Shown: positions 21,435-31,299 of the stretch, piece after piece
Numbering within the stretch: position 1 is the first letter of the stretch
How the letters are laid out: the number at the start of each line of letters is the position of its first letter
Assembly (NCBI RefSeq): GCF_000234665.1
Contig: NC_018312.1
Coordinates: 1,235,791 to 1,299,790 of the forward strand
Direction of reading: 5' to 3'
DNA: 64,000 nucleotides
From: Leishmania mexicana MHOM/GT/2001/U1103
Lineage: Eukaryota; Euglenozoa; Kinetoplastea; Trypanosomatida; Trypanosomatidae
Program-made: the position numbers and the translations under genes
Notes under the pieces: model-generated
What the model was told of the DNA's origin: nothing
The model's input: the letters and a program-made list of their open reading frames with translations, nothing else
Database searches by the model: none

Positions 21435-22715
21435 ATGCTCCGCCGGCAACTTCACCTCTCCGCCATCGGCGGGGTGTCAGCGGTGGCGGCGGCGGCGCTT
21501 GCTGGCATAGGCCCATCCTCCGCAGCGGCCGCCACCGGCACGTCGTCGTCTTCGCCAACTCCTCTATCGATCATGGCGAGCGCCAGTCCGCTCCTCATGC
21601 CCTGCCGTGGCGTGAAGCTCGTAAACCCCATCGGCAAGCAAGGCAGCCAGCACTACGGCCTTGAGCCGAAGCTGGAAGCGGGCAGAGACACGCAGCTGAA
21701 GCACACAGAAATGTACGACGGCTACACAGACGACTTTGGTGTCTTCAAGGAGGGTCCGCCGGTGACGCTGCGGCTCGAGTACGTGCGCTCGCCTGATCAC
21801 GGCTACTCGCAACACATCCTGCAGAAAGATATTTGGTCGCCCTTCCAGGTCGGCGCGAACATGATGTCGTACACCCCGCTCTACTACGACTGGAAGGGGT
21901 TCTCGAGTCGCGACTACTTTGGCCACCGCAGCGGCACCAACCCAGGCAGCAAGGTGCTCCTTGGCCACTACCGCCGCGACGAGGTGCGCTCGTGGGGCTA
22001 CCGGATAATGGTGAATCACAAGCCACAGAAACGCATCCCCAAGTGGCTCGCCTGCGTTGTGCACATCCCGCGCAAGAAGACGTTTCTCGGGTTCTTCCTG
22101 TACGCCAACGGCGCGTATGTGGCGGAGCTGCTTACGTACAAGCAGCTGCCGCGCATCATCTACAACAAGGCGTTTCAGGGGTGCTTGCCGACCATTGGGC
22201 AGACGGTGTCGCTGACGGAGGTGACTTACGGAAAGGAGATCCACTCCGTAGAGATGTACCCGGGGCACGGCGGCGTCATCTGCCGGGCGAGCGGAACAGC
22301 GGCTGTGGTGCTGCGCGGGTCGGAGCCGAACCTTGTCCCGCTCCTGCTGCCCTCCAAAGAGGTGCGTCTCTTCGACAGCACGTGCCACGCCGTCTTTGGC
22401 CGTCGTGCCGGCGTCATGTACAACAAGCACCGCAACTTCAGTAAGCGCAGTGTCGAGGAGAACATGCCGCACCGGCCAAAGGTGCACTCCAAGACGAAGC
22501 GAGTGTCGAGTCACCCGGCCGGTGGCGGCAACGGCGGCTCGCCGAATCTGCTCACGCCGCTGGACTGGCGTATTCATCCGCGCAACTGCGTCAAGACGAA
22601 GTATTGGCTCTCCGGGTACATCCTGCGGGGCCGGCAGTACAACCGCAACCAGACGGTGGCCGATCTCAAATCGAAGACGTACAGCTGGGCGAATCGCGAC
22701 CCCGTGTACCGGTAG
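21435..22715 (+). CDS. uL2m: mitochondrial ribosomal protein uL2m, 426 aa
   Basis: This is the mitochondrial homologue of ribosomal protein L2, which lies near the peptidyl transferase centre of the large subunit. The region from about nucleotide 22200 to 22580 follows uL2 closely: GGVICRASGTAAVVL, a LPSKEVRLF-type strand, then a basic loop, a VHSKTKR segment and the glycine loop at H360-P-A-G-G-G (360-365). The usual HPHGGG loop has Ala at position 362 in place of the second His. The N-terminus (MLRRQLHLSAIGGVSAVAAA) is a good mitochondrial presequence. At 426 aa it is longer than bacterial L2 (about 270 aa), with extra sequence mainly at the N-terminus, as is common in trypanosomatid mitoribosomes. 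The ATG at 21435 follows AG at 21399-21400; the frame is open further upstream. Confidence 0.9.
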   Translation: MLRRQLHLSAIGGVSAVAAAALAGIGPSSAAAATGTSSSSPTPLSIMASASPLLMPCRGVKLVNPIGKQGSQHYGLEPKLEAGRDTQLKHTEMYDGYTDDFGVFKEGPPVTLRLEYVRSPDHGYSQHILQKDIWSPFQVGANMMSYTPLYYDWKGFSSRDYFGHRSGTNPGSKVLLGHYRRDEVRSWGYRIMVNHKPQKRIPKWLACVVHIPRKKTFLGFFLYANGAYVAELLTYKQLPRIIYNKAFQGCLPTIGQTVSLTEVTYGKEIHSVEMYPGHGGVICRASGTAAVVLRGSEPNLVPLLLPSKEVRLFDSTCHAVFGRRAGVMYNKHRNFSKRSVEENMPHRPKVHSKTKRVSSHPAGGGNGGSPNLLTPLDWRIHPRNCVKTKYWLSGYILRGRQYNRNQTVADLKSKTYSWANRDPVYR

Positions 22716-23466
22716 CGTAATGGAGGGGGAAGCGCAGATCTGTCTAGGCGTTTGCCGTCGTGTGTCGGTGTTGCCTGCCGAGACGCCGTCAGAGCGCGGA
22801 GCTTGTGTGATGCGAAGAGGGAGTTGTGGCTTCGCTCGCCTCTGGGCATGCGTGCATGGCTCTCGCCCTTCGGTTCTTGGGTGGGTAGTAGCAGTCCTCT
22901 GCGTGCGTGCGCGAGTCTGTGCGCACAGGATGGAGTTGGGGCGTGTGTAACGGGCGCCAGTTGCGTTGATGTGTTGTTGCATGATGAGTTGCACATGCGC
23001 CGGCATGCGAGGCGAAGAAGAACGGTATCGCAGCTTTTGAGGATAGAAACCGGCGATGGGCCGGCATCCTCTTCTCCTTACTCTCCCGCCGAGACGGTGA
23101 GAGGGCGCAGAGGATGCGGAGCGATACATCTCCCTCCTCCCCCCTTCTCTTCGGCAGAGCTGCGTGCTGCTCCCGCAGCCGCTCTCAGGACCTTGTTTTG
23201 GGGACGTGCAGTGGTCACCCGCGCGCGAGCCCACTTACCAGCGGACACTCTCGCTGGCCAACCGCCTCACCGGCTTCTCCTTTGCTCGTTCCATACCTTT
23301 CCCTCCCCTCGCGCCATCATCCTATCTGCCAGCTATCACCAGCCCCATACTCCTCCGCCACCAGCAAAGTGCACCTTATCGAACTCTTTGCACTGAAAGC
23401 ACCTCACTACTCCGCACGCCCCCCCCCTCCCTTTCCCCCAAGCACTGCAGCCTTCCCGCACTTAGA
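22716..23466. other. intergenic spacer, uL2m to FeSOD
   Basis: No gene is supported. A strong pyrimidine tract at about 23419-23439, with AG at 23441-23442 and another at 23449-23450, is the likely acceptor for the superoxide dismutase gene. Confidence 0.55.
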
Positions 23467-24159
23467 ATGTTCCGCCGTGTCTCGATGAAGGCCCCCACGG
23501 CCCCCGCTGCCGTCGGGTTTTCGTTCCTGGGCTACCATACCCTTCCCCATCTTCGGTACCCGGCCGATTTACCGAAACTCGGCTTCAACTGTGAGGATGG
23601 CATCAAGCCCGTCATGAGCCCCCGTCAGTTGGAGCTGCACTACACGAAGCACCACCGCGCGTACGTGGACAAGTTGAACACGCTCGGCGACGGCTGTGAG
23701 GGGAAGATGATTGAGGAGATCATCTTGGAGACCAGCGGTATCAAGGAGAAGAAGGTCATGTTCAACCAGGCCGCCCAGCACTTCAACCATTCCTTCTTCT
23801 GGAAGTGCCTGACGCCTGGTGGCAGGCCGATGCCGAAGACGCTCGAGGATGCCATCGCGAAACACTTCGGAAGTGTCAAGGACTTCAAGGTTACCTTCCA
23901 GCAGTGCGGGATGAACAACTTTGGCTCTGGCTGGACGTGGCTCTGCGTCGACCCCCAGACAAAGCAGCTTCGCATCGACAACACAAGCAACGCGGACTGC
24001 CCGCTGACCTCTGGCTTGCGCCCCATCTTCACAGCTGATGTGTGGGAGCACGCCTACTACAAAGACTTCGAGAACCGTCGCGCGGACTACCTGAAGGAGC
24101 TCTGGCAGATCGTCGACTGGGAGTTTGTCTCCCAGATGTACGAAAAGGCCACGAAGTAA
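23467..24159 (+). CDS. SODA: iron superoxide dismutase, mitochondrial type, 230 aa
   Basis: This enzyme converts superoxide to oxygen and hydrogen peroxide with iron at the active site. All four metal ligands are visible: H58 (in LHYTKHH), H108 (in FNHSFFW), D191 and H195 (in DVWEHAYY). Q104 in AAQHFNH fits the iron-type position of the active-site glutamine. The GMNNFGSGWTWL stretch is standard for the family. An N-terminal extension of about 30 residues before the mature domain (MFRRVSMKAPTAPAAV...) is basic and hydroxylated like a mitochondrial presequence, which identifies it with the trypanosomatid mitochondrial isoform (SODA) and not the glycosomal ones. No C-terminal glycosomal SKL-like signal is present (it ends in ATK). 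The ATG at 23467 follows the acceptor at 23441-23450. The spacer downstream carries a SIDER2-like element, probably within the 3' UTR. Confidence 0.95.
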   Translation: MFRRVSMKAPTAPAAVGFSFLGYHTLPHLRYPADLPKLGFNCEDGIKPVMSPRQLELHYTKHHRAYVDKLNTLGDGCEGKMIEEIILETSGIKEKKVMFNQAAQHFNHSFFWKCLTPGGRPMPKTLEDAIAKHFGSVKDFKVTFQQCGMNNFGSGWTWLCVDPQTKQLRIDNTSNADCPLTSGLRPIFTADVWEHAYYKDFENRRADYLKELWQIVDWEFVSQMYEKATK

Positions 24160-25174
24160 AAGAGGCGTGCATGCATCTATACCGAATATGTTGGGGTTAC
24201 GAGGGGAGGGACGAGAGATGCACGCGCGTCTGGTACCCGCGTAGACGAGAGGTGCGAGCGTAACGATGAATGACGGAGGGCATGGCAGATGGCACACACG
24301 CGCACGCAATGAGGAGTTGGACGCGCAGGTGGTGGTGAGAGCGGCAGGCATGCGGCGAGTGCTCATCTAATGGCCACCCGCCGCCGTCGCGACTCCCACA
24401 GGGTCGTGAGTGTCGATCGCTTGGTGCCAACGCGACCCCCCTCTTTCCCCCGCTTCCGCTTTCTTCCGTCTCTCATGCTGTGTGCATGTGTGCAGAAGCA
24501 GTGGTAGCCCATCCCTTGCCTGCCTCCGGCCGCCTTCACCACACAGCCACACACACACAGACGCAGACGCCGACGCTACTCCTCTACGTTCGTCTCCGAC
24601 CGGTGCTGTCACCCCGATCCCTGCCGCCTTCTAGCCGTCTGGCTCTGTGTGCTGCTCGCCCTCGCCATCCCCCCTTCCTGGCCAAATCATCGGTGAGAGT
24701 GCGATGCGCACGTGGAGGAGCAGCCTCGCCGCCCTTTTCGCTGTCTCTCTGTGCGCGCGGGGCGGGTGTGCAGGCAGGTCGGAAGGAGTCATGACTTGCA
24801 ACAACGTTGCCCTATTCTGTAGACACACAGACACGACATAGTGGACGCGCACGTACTCGACACGTGAGGATCTTGCTGCTGGTCACCACATCCATACACA
24901 CACACACACACAGAGTCTGTGCATCCTTCTCTCCCACGTCGACGACCGCCGGCGCCTTACCTTACACATCTTACTCTTTCCCAGCACAGCATGCTCTCGT
25001 TCTCGCTTTGATTGTTCAATTCGTTTTTAAGCCCCCTCCCCCCTCCCACGACCCGCCGACCCAAAGCACACCCCATTGCACTTCACATGTTTACGTTCGG
25101 CTCGCCTTATCGTCCCCTTTATGCTGCCACTCCCTTCCTGATGGCGGAGGAGGGGGTGGTGGTGGTGGTGGGAC
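24160..25174. other. spacer / probable 3' UTR of the FeSOD gene
   Basis: No gene is supported. It includes a CA run at about 24894-24912 and pyrimidine-rich stretches, and leads into the SIDER2-like element. Confidence 0.5.
24894..24912. repeat. CA dinucleotide repeat
   Basis: A CA run in the spacer downstream of the superoxide dismutase gene. Confidence 0.7.
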
Positions 25175-25660
25175 GGGGCTCACACCCCTCACTGCGTGGT
25201 ACCTCAGGGACCAGCACATCCCCACTCTCTGTGGAGGAAGGCTAAGCAGAGCCCCACCCCCTCCCTGCCAAATGGCCGAGCCGCTTCTGGTGATGGCGAC
25301 AGGGCCAAGCGCCTGCGACTCAGCAAACGTCAGAGCGATGTATCGCCGCGGATGTTGACGGCCAGGGTCCCCTGGATGGCGTTGTGCGTCGGAGCGAGCT
25401 GCGGCCGTGAACACGCGTCTGTGTCACCCATGTGATGGGCAGAGTGTCAGCGCGACTCGAACGCATCTCACCAGGCCGCCTCACAGTGCCCACTGCTGGT
25501 GTGGGGAGCCGGGGTGTCACACCGAGGGGGATGCACGAGGTGTGGCGACTGGCATGACTGGCAGCGGCTGTGGGACGACCTACGAGGCGGGTATGGCTCG
25601 AGTGCGAGGCAGGGGCGGTGCTCCGGTCGCTTCGTGTGTGTGAGGGGGGAGGGGGAGGGT
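25175..25660 (+). mobile_element. SIDER2-like short degenerate retroposon
   Basis: SIDER elements are short, extinct retroposons of Leishmania that share a 5' signature with ingi/L1Tc-type elements and sit mostly in 3' UTRs, where SIDER2 copies can affect mRNA stability. The signature here includes CACTGCGTGGTACCTCAGGG near 25190 and GTGGAGGAAGGCTAAGCAGA at 25231-25250, followed by a CAGCAAACGTCAGAGCGATG block near 25321. These match the SIDER2 consensus as I remember it. The length of about 0.49 kb fits the family. Orientation is the same as the flanking genes. The element lies about 1 kb downstream of the SODA stop, so it probably belongs to that transcript. The right end is uncertain; I placed it where the sequence turns into a G-rich run. 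Confidence 0.8.
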
Positions 25661-25999
25661 GGGGAGCTGTTATGAATGCAACGGCTGCTGAGCGCCCAGG
25701 TGGGCTCGTACCCTCCTTCCCCTGCTATTCCCTCCGCTGCCCCGTTCCTTCCGCGTTTCGTCCCACACACGCTGCAACTGCACTTCATCCATTCATCCTT
25801 CTCGCACTCTCGTCGTCTATTTCGGCTTTCTGCGCATTCTTTCGTCGGCCCGCCTCCGCCTCGAACACGAGGCTGTGAAGCGCACGCGAATAAGCGTGCA
25901 GTTGTCAGCACACTGCCGCCACCCTGGCAGCCACTGAAGGCGACGAAGCAAGCACACATTCGAGCAACATCTCACCTCCTCAGCGCCAGCCTTACATCG
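25661..25999. other. spacer before the isochorismatase-like cluster
   Basis: No separate gene is supported. The frame of the next gene is open from 25676, but it reads through pyrimidine-rich sequence at about 25720-25860 that should contain the splice acceptor. Confidence 0.45.
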
Positions 26000-26758
26000 A
26001 TGGCCGACACCGGGGGCGCCAGCACGTTTTGTGAGATGGCGCCGGCGGCGGCCGTGAGGCCCACCGCAGATGTTACGGTGCCGCAGCGGAGGAGACACCC
26101 GACGCAGCTGCTGCGCAAGTTCACGGAGTGCCGCACCCTCTTCTTGTGCTGCGATATCCAGGAAAAGCTGGCGGACAAGATCCCTGGGTTCAACGAGACC
26201 ATCCGCATCACGAACAACATCGCCCTCTTCTGTGAAATGCTGGGCCCGACGTACTGTAACGTGCTGGCCACGGTGCAGTACCCGGCCGGTGTGGGGCCAC
26301 TCTACCACGAGATCCAGCTGCCGCCGAATGCCCCCGTGTTCCCAAAGATGGAACCATCGATGCTGTTGCCCGAAGTCCTGCCATACCTCTACGGTGACGC
26401 GGAGCACGGCGTTCTGCCGGTGCAGCAAGTAGTGCTTTGGGGGCACGAGACACACGTGTGCGTGCTTCAGACGGCCGACGAGCTGCTGCGCCGCGGCTTT
26501 CGCGTAGCGATCGCGACGGACGGCTGTGCGGCGCAGCGGCGCCTCGATCACGAGGTCGCCATTATGGAGATGTCCAAGTGGGAGGGGCTGCTGCTGACAA
26601 ATTCTATCGGCGTGTACACGACGATCGTGCGCGCGGACGACATCTTATGGGAGCCGGTGCTGCAGCTTATTCAAGATGGCGCGCACGCGTTCAGGCGGCC
26701 ATACGAGCGCTCCGAGGACCCATCGGTGCCGCCGCGCGAGCGCGAACGTCAATCATGA
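26000..26758 (+). CDS. isochorismatase-family hydrolase, MAR1-like paralogue 1, 252 aa
   Basis: This is the first of three tandem members of the isochorismatase (cysteine hydrolase) fold related to human ISOC1/ISOC2. In Leishmania a member is known as the mitochondrial-associated ribonuclease MAR1; which of these copies that is cannot be told here. The Asp-Lys-Cys catalytic triad of the fold is complete: D52 in CCDIQEKL, K116 in FPKMEPSM, and C154 in GHETHVCVLQTA. The ISOC-type block after the cysteine (DELLRRGFRVAIATDGCAAQ) is well kept. Compared with the third copy it has about 30 extra N-terminal residues and a charged C-terminal tail. The ATG at 26000 is chosen because the upstream frame (open from 25676) crosses pyrimidine-rich spacer; the first residues (MADTGGAS) do not look like a strong presequence. 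Confidence 0.88.
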   Translation: MADTGGASTFCEMAPAAAVRPTADVTVPQRRRHPTQLLRKFTECRTLFLCCDIQEKLADKIPGFNETIRITNNIALFCEMLGPTYCNVLATVQYPAGVGPLYHEIQLPPNAPVFPKMEPSMLLPEVLPYLYGDAEHGVLPVQQVVLWGHETHVCVLQTADELLRRGFRVAIATDGCAAQRRLDHEVAIMEMSKWEGLLLTNSIGVYTTIVRADDILWEPVLQLIQDGAHAFRRPYERSEDPSVPPRERERQS

Positions 26759-27857
26759 CGTCACGGTGGCGGACTGGATAGGAGTTAGAGATGGTGACAC
26801 CACGAGGATGAGGCCGCACAAGCCATCGTTTCCTTGTCGTCGGGTGTGAGTGTGTGTGTGTGTGCTTGCCTCCTCTTTCTCTCCCCAGCTTCTCCGCTTC
26901 TATCTGCCTCGCACACGCCACCTCCTGCACTGTGGCTTGCTGCACATATTCGGTTGGACGCACGCGTCATTTCCCCCTGCCGTACCTCCCTCCCCCCTCC
27001 CATCACTCTGCGGCACGCGGCGGCGCATGAGAGGCGGATCGAAGGGAAGCGAGGGAAGACGGTGAAGCAAAGGCGCTTTGTTTTGTTCCTGTGCTTGTGT
27101 GTCTGTGTGTAAGGCCGCCATGCTCGTGAGGTCGCCTGCTCATACCATCATGCATCACTCCCATCTCGCCCCAGCCGCATCCTCCAGCTTCACACCACAC
27201 CTCCCCTACACGCACGCGCACACCTTTTCACTTTCACGGCGCCCCCCCCGCCGTTCTTTCTGGGAACACCGCTGCCGTGATGGTGTCCTCGAGCCCCGCG
27301 CACTGCCGCCAGCGGAGGCGGTGAAGGGCTGGGAGAAATTAGCGCCGTTTGCTCGACAAGCATAAGACGATGCTGAACAGGCGATCAGTGCGATCACGAA
27401 TGGCTGCGGCACATGCATGGAAGAGGCGCTCGCATATTCCGAGGACGTGGGCAGTCGGTGGACAGCGACATCTCGGTGTCTGGGCGTGGGCACGTTCGGT
27501 TGCCAAGGGGCTCGTCGTCATGCAACGCGTGATGCCCTCAAGCGGCCGGTGGTGTACGCGGCACTGGGGCTTTCTGGCGCACGACAAGCTGATCTCCCGT
27601 CTGGCACGCGTGCCGGCTCACGGCTCCCTTTCTTTCAGTTTGTGTGTGTGTGTTGACGGCGGGTGGCAGCCCTCCCTCTACCCCCACACAAACTCCGCCG
27701 CAATGTGCACATGCACCGCTCACTGTCCCTACTTCTGCTCGGCCCCTTCTCGCGGTGACGCGTGGACTTCTACTAGGAGTCGTCTGCGCTGCCACTCCAA
27801 CACCAACACATGTTCCCTACTCACCAGAGCACACGTACAGTCCCCCCCCCTCCCCGC
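26759..27857. other. 1.1-kb intergenic spacer
   Basis: No gene is supported. It contains a TG run near 26850-26864 and a pyrimidine tract at 27841-27857 that abuts the next ATG. The block at about 27360-27610 is less repetitive than the rest but shows no recognisable coding similarity. Confidence 0.45.
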
Positions 27858-28637
27858 ATGGCCACGCTCTCTGAGCACTCGCGGCTGATTCAGAAGTTCG
27901 ACACTTGTCGGACGGCCTTCATGCTATGCTATGCGCCGGTGCAAGCGGACCCGCACATCCCGAGCCTCCACAATGTCGTGCACGCGACGAACGCGATGGC
28001 AGCCGTGCATCAGTTGCTCGGCCCGGAGCGGTCCGTGTTTGCCGCCACGGAGGTGCACACGCACGGCGTCGGCGACAGCTGCGATGGCATCCAGCTGCCA
28101 GAGGACACCATCATCGCCGAGAATGTGAGGACGTCGATGCTGGTGCCAAAGGTGCGGCCGCACATTCTCGGCGACGCCGAGCGTGGCATTCCGCCTGTGC
28201 AGCAGGTTATTATCTGTGGCTACGAGACGTGCGGCTGCGTCTTGCAGACCGCTGACGATCTTCTCACGCGTGGCGTCCGCGTGGCCGTCCTTGTTGACGG
28301 GTGCGCCTCGCAAAGGAAGGAGATGCACGACACGGCCGTGTTGCAGATATCACACTGGGATGGCTTGATGGTCACAACCGTGCCGTCTGCAATCATGCAG
28401 CTGACGCGATCTGATGCGCGCTTTCTCAAGCCAATCATCCAAATCTTGAAGAAGTTTGCCGCCGACTGGAGAACCACGCAGCCGCGGCCGGAGCTGCGTG
28501 ACCGGAGAGAGGGCGGTGATGGCGATGAGGTCACCGCTGCCAGCAACACCGTGGCTGCCCCGTCTGCGTTAGTCAACGCCACCGCAGCATATGCTGTACT
28601 GGCCGCGGATTCGGCTTGCTGTAGAATGGATCACTGA
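27858..28637 (+). CDS. isochorismatase-family paralogue 2, probable pseudoenzyme, 259 aa
   Basis: This middle copy is clearly homologous to its two neighbours (FDTCRTAF, LLGPERS, TSMLVPKVRPHILGDA, PVQQVIICGYET, DGCASQ). Two of the three catalytic residues of the fold are gone. The Asp of CCDIQEKL is replaced by Y25 (LCYAPVQA), and the Lys of the P/EK..PSM motif by N89 (AENVRTSM). The cysteine is kept as C127 in ETCGCVLQTA. The protein also carries a roughly 50-residue C-terminal extension absent from copy 3. The reading frame is intact and codon use is normal, so it is not a simple pseudogene; a binding or regulatory role is possible. The ATG at 27858 follows directly on a pyrimidine tract, so the splice site must lie further upstream. 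Confidence 0.85.
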   Translation: MATLSEHSRLIQKFDTCRTAFMLCYAPVQADPHIPSLHNVVHATNAMAAVHQLLGPERSVFAATEVHTHGVGDSCDGIQLPEDTIIAENVRTSMLVPKVRPHILGDAERGIPPVQQVIICGYETCGCVLQTADDLLTRGVRVAVLVDGCASQRKEMHDTAVLQISHWDGLMVTTVPSAIMQLTRSDARFLKPIIQILKKFAADWRTTQPRPELRDRREGGDGDEVTAASNTVAAPSALVNATAAYAVLAADSACCRMDH

Positions 28638-29494
28638 ACACATCTGCAGTGTGATGCTGGTCCGGGTGACGTGCTGGTGGGCAATGATGAAGGGGCTCTC
28701 TTCTGCATGGGACGTGAAGCAGAACCCCTCCTCATCTTTGGGCTTTCGGCGGCGCGCATGTGTTGGTCATGACTGCACGTCGTGTGGGGGTTGGTGGCAA
28801 ACACATGTGTGGGCTGCTGCTGCTGCTGCTGCTTTTCGGTCTCCTCTGACGGCTTATTATGAGTGTGCCTTACCTGCCTGTTTGCCTTCACGGCCCTCTC
28901 GCTCGCTCCCCACGCACGGAGCACATGGCATCCCCCGGACTCACCCCCCCCCTCTCCCTCCACCTTCTTCCACGGCAGCCATCGAAGTACGCTCGCTCGT
29001 GAAATCTGTGGTTACCACTCTGCCTCGACCACTGGGCTGTGACGGTGAGGCAATCTGTGGGCAGCACAGCAAGTGAGGAACACCGGAGACACGCAGAAAG
29101 CCTCTTCGCGGTTTGGTCTCCCGCGTTCCACTTCATCCTTCAGTCGACTCTTTTGGCGCATCCATGCACACGGACATGCTCACGTCCCCATCGCCATCGT
29201 CTGCTTCGGTTAGCGTCATGCACTTGCGTGGTTGGGGGCCCACGACATACTCTACCCTTCCCCTCCCCCCCCCACTTCACACTCTTCCTCTGCTCGATAC
29301 ATCGCACGCCCACGTCTGTGTGCACACGTCTGCAGTAGCACTGGCGCACACGCAAGCGCGCAAACATCTGTGCGGGCGTTACTGCAGTGTCTGGCTCGCA
29401 CCGATCCCCCCCCTCTCTCGACATTCTCCATCTGCCTCACCATCCGAAGTGATCGCCTATACAGTCAACAAAAGCGGTCATTCGGACGGTCGCC
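28638..29494. other. intergenic spacer between isochorismatase-like copies 2 and 3
   Basis: No gene is supported. A TGC run lies at about 28814-28832. A pyrimidine tract at about 29406-29438 followed by AG at 29448-29449 is the likely acceptor for the third copy. Confidence 0.5.
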
Positions 29495-30163
29495 ATGGCG
29501 TCGCACGCCCTTATCTCCTCGCGGTCGCACCTGCTGCGGAAGTTTGACAGCTGCCGCACCATCTTCATGTGCTGCGACATCCAGGAAAAACTGCGCAACC
29601 GCATCCCCAACTTCCAGGCGGCTGTTGACGTGTCGAACTCGATGGCGACCATCCACAACACCCTGACGCCCAAGCACTCCACCTTTGTGGTGACGGAGCA
29701 GTACCCGAAGGGGGTGGGGCATGTTGCGAAGGACATCACGTTGCCTGAGGGTACCCCGGTGATCGAGAAGCTGCAGCCGTCGATGCTGGTGCCGGAGATG
29801 ATGCCCTACATCGACGGTGACGCGGCGCGTGGCATCTTGCCGGTGCAGCAGGCGGTGCTGTGGGGTCACGAGACCCACGTGTGCGTGCTTCAGACGGCCG
29901 ATGAGCTGCTGTCCCACAATATCCACGTGGCGGTGCTTGTCGACGGCTGCGCCTCACAGCAGCAGCTCGATCACGATGTAGCGATCCAGGAGATGGCAGG
30001 ATGGGAAAACCTCACGCTGACGACCACCATCTCCGTCCTTCTGCAGCTGACGCGTGGCGATCGCATCATGAGGGGGTCACTTATGAAAGTTGTGAAGCCA
30101 AAGTGGGCCGACCCCTCTCGCTTCCCGAGCCTCCCCGCGGACGGCGAGAAGCCGAAGGCGTGA
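29495..30163 (+). CDS. MAR1: isochorismatase-family protein, MAR1-like paralogue 3, 222 aa
   Basis: This is the most compact and most typical copy, close in size and motif order to ISOC1/ISOC2. The triad is complete: D28 in CCDIQEKL, K92 in IEKLQPSM and C130 in GHETHVCVLQTA. TEQYPKGVG and DGCASQQQLDHDVA also match the family well. In Leishmania a protein of this family was reported as the mitochondrial-associated ribonuclease MAR1; the symbol is given on that basis, and the biochemical substrate of this copy is not shown by the sequence. There is no obvious presequence (MASHALISSRSHLLRKF could act as a short one). The ATG at 29495 lies 46 bases after the acceptor at 29448-29449. The tail (PADGEKPKA) is short and charged. 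Confidence 0.9.
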   Translation: MASHALISSRSHLLRKFDSCRTIFMCCDIQEKLRNRIPNFQAAVDVSNSMATIHNTLTPKHSTFVVTEQYPKGVGHVAKDITLPEGTPVIEKLQPSMLVPEMMPYIDGDAARGILPVQQAVLWGHETHVCVLQTADELLSHNIHVAVLVDGCASQQQLDHDVAIQEMAGWENLTLTTTISVLLQLTRGDRIMRGSLMKVVKPKWADPSRFPSLPADGEKPKA

Positions 30164-31299
30164 GGGAGAGAGGGAGACGGGGGCAGACAATGCACAGCCA
30201 AGGCGAAGGAGGGAGGGAGAAGGGGCGCGTGACGTGCCCTTCATCATATGCGTGCAAGTGGGGCGGAGAATAATGGGCGTGCACGCATCTGTGAGATACA
30301 GTGCTGTCGCGTGTAAAGCTCTGCATTTCTGTTCACACCGCCATTGCGCCACCGCACCCTTCCCCGCCGATGCCTACAAGTCCCTCTCTCTCCCGCTAAC
30401 ACTTTCATTGCCTGCGCGGCAGCTACCGACTGACGTCACCGGCCCTCCCTCCGCAGCATCTGCCCGCGTTTTGCAGGCACCCCACCCCCGCGCCTTCTGC
30501 GGTAGGCGAAGGGGCGGGAAGGCCCTTATTTTTGTTTATGATTGTCATTGTACTCACTGCGCTTCCTATTCGAAGATGCGCGTACGCCTTTGCCGAAGCT
30601 CTGTCGCACGTGCCTTCAGTCTTGCGGTCTTGCAACGGCGCCCCCCCCCCCCCCACCCACACACACCCACACGACAAGTGCCATACGCTGGCTTGATCGA
30701 CCGAGGACATTCATTCAGTTTTCGCTACATCTTTTCCTCTCCTGCAAGCGCCGTCCCCCGCCTCCGCCCCCTTTACCAGTGCCCGTTGCGGTCTTAGGAC
30801 TACGTCGCAGAGAGAATAGTAAAACTGCCGCTCCTCACAAGGGCGTTTCTGGCGCCCCTCCCCTCACGCACTCACCCGCGCTCTCCATCGCCGCTTTGGC
30901 CACTTTGCGGGTCTCTACGCGCGCTGGCGTGTGGGCGCGGAGGGGTGCCGTGGTGCCGTCACCTCGCTCGTGGGTCGCTCGAAAAATCGCCGTCGATGCA
31001 CGCCGGCCATCTTTCTGCTCACTGCCACGACCTGATGCTGCCGTCGACGTGCGCGCCTCCAATGGAACCCACATCAACCGGACTTGTCCCCCTCGCTCTT
31101 CTCTCTTCGACTTTCACGGACGGCTCTGCGTGCGAAGGGAGCCTTGAACTCGCAGGTGTGACGCAGGCAGCCTACCGTGCATCCACCCGTTGTGTCTCCA
31201 TAGTCCCTCACCCACGCGGCGGGACTCTGCATAGCCATTGCCTCCGCATTTTCGACGCTTCATTCTTCTGGTTACCCCGTCAACTCTGTGCCACCCAAA
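30164..31299. other. 1.1-kb intergenic spacer
   Basis: No gene is supported. It includes a C14 homopolymer at 30641-30654 followed by a CA-rich run. Pyrimidine tracts near 31200-31230 and 31250-31275 are candidate acceptor regions for the small TIM gene; AG at 31233-31234 is a possible site. Confidence 0.5.
30641..30654. repeat. poly-C homopolymer (14 C)
   Basis: A run of 14 C in the spacer, followed by a CA-rich run. Length is likely to vary between strains and to be error-prone in sequencing. Confidence 0.7.

Noticed and set aside
21564..23234. 556-codon antisense ORF over uL2m
   Set aside because: A mirror of the uL2m codons with no recognisable protein features; no antisense splice or start context.
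28814..28832. TGC triplet run as a coding repeat
   Set aside because: It lies in spacer sequence and is not in a supported gene.
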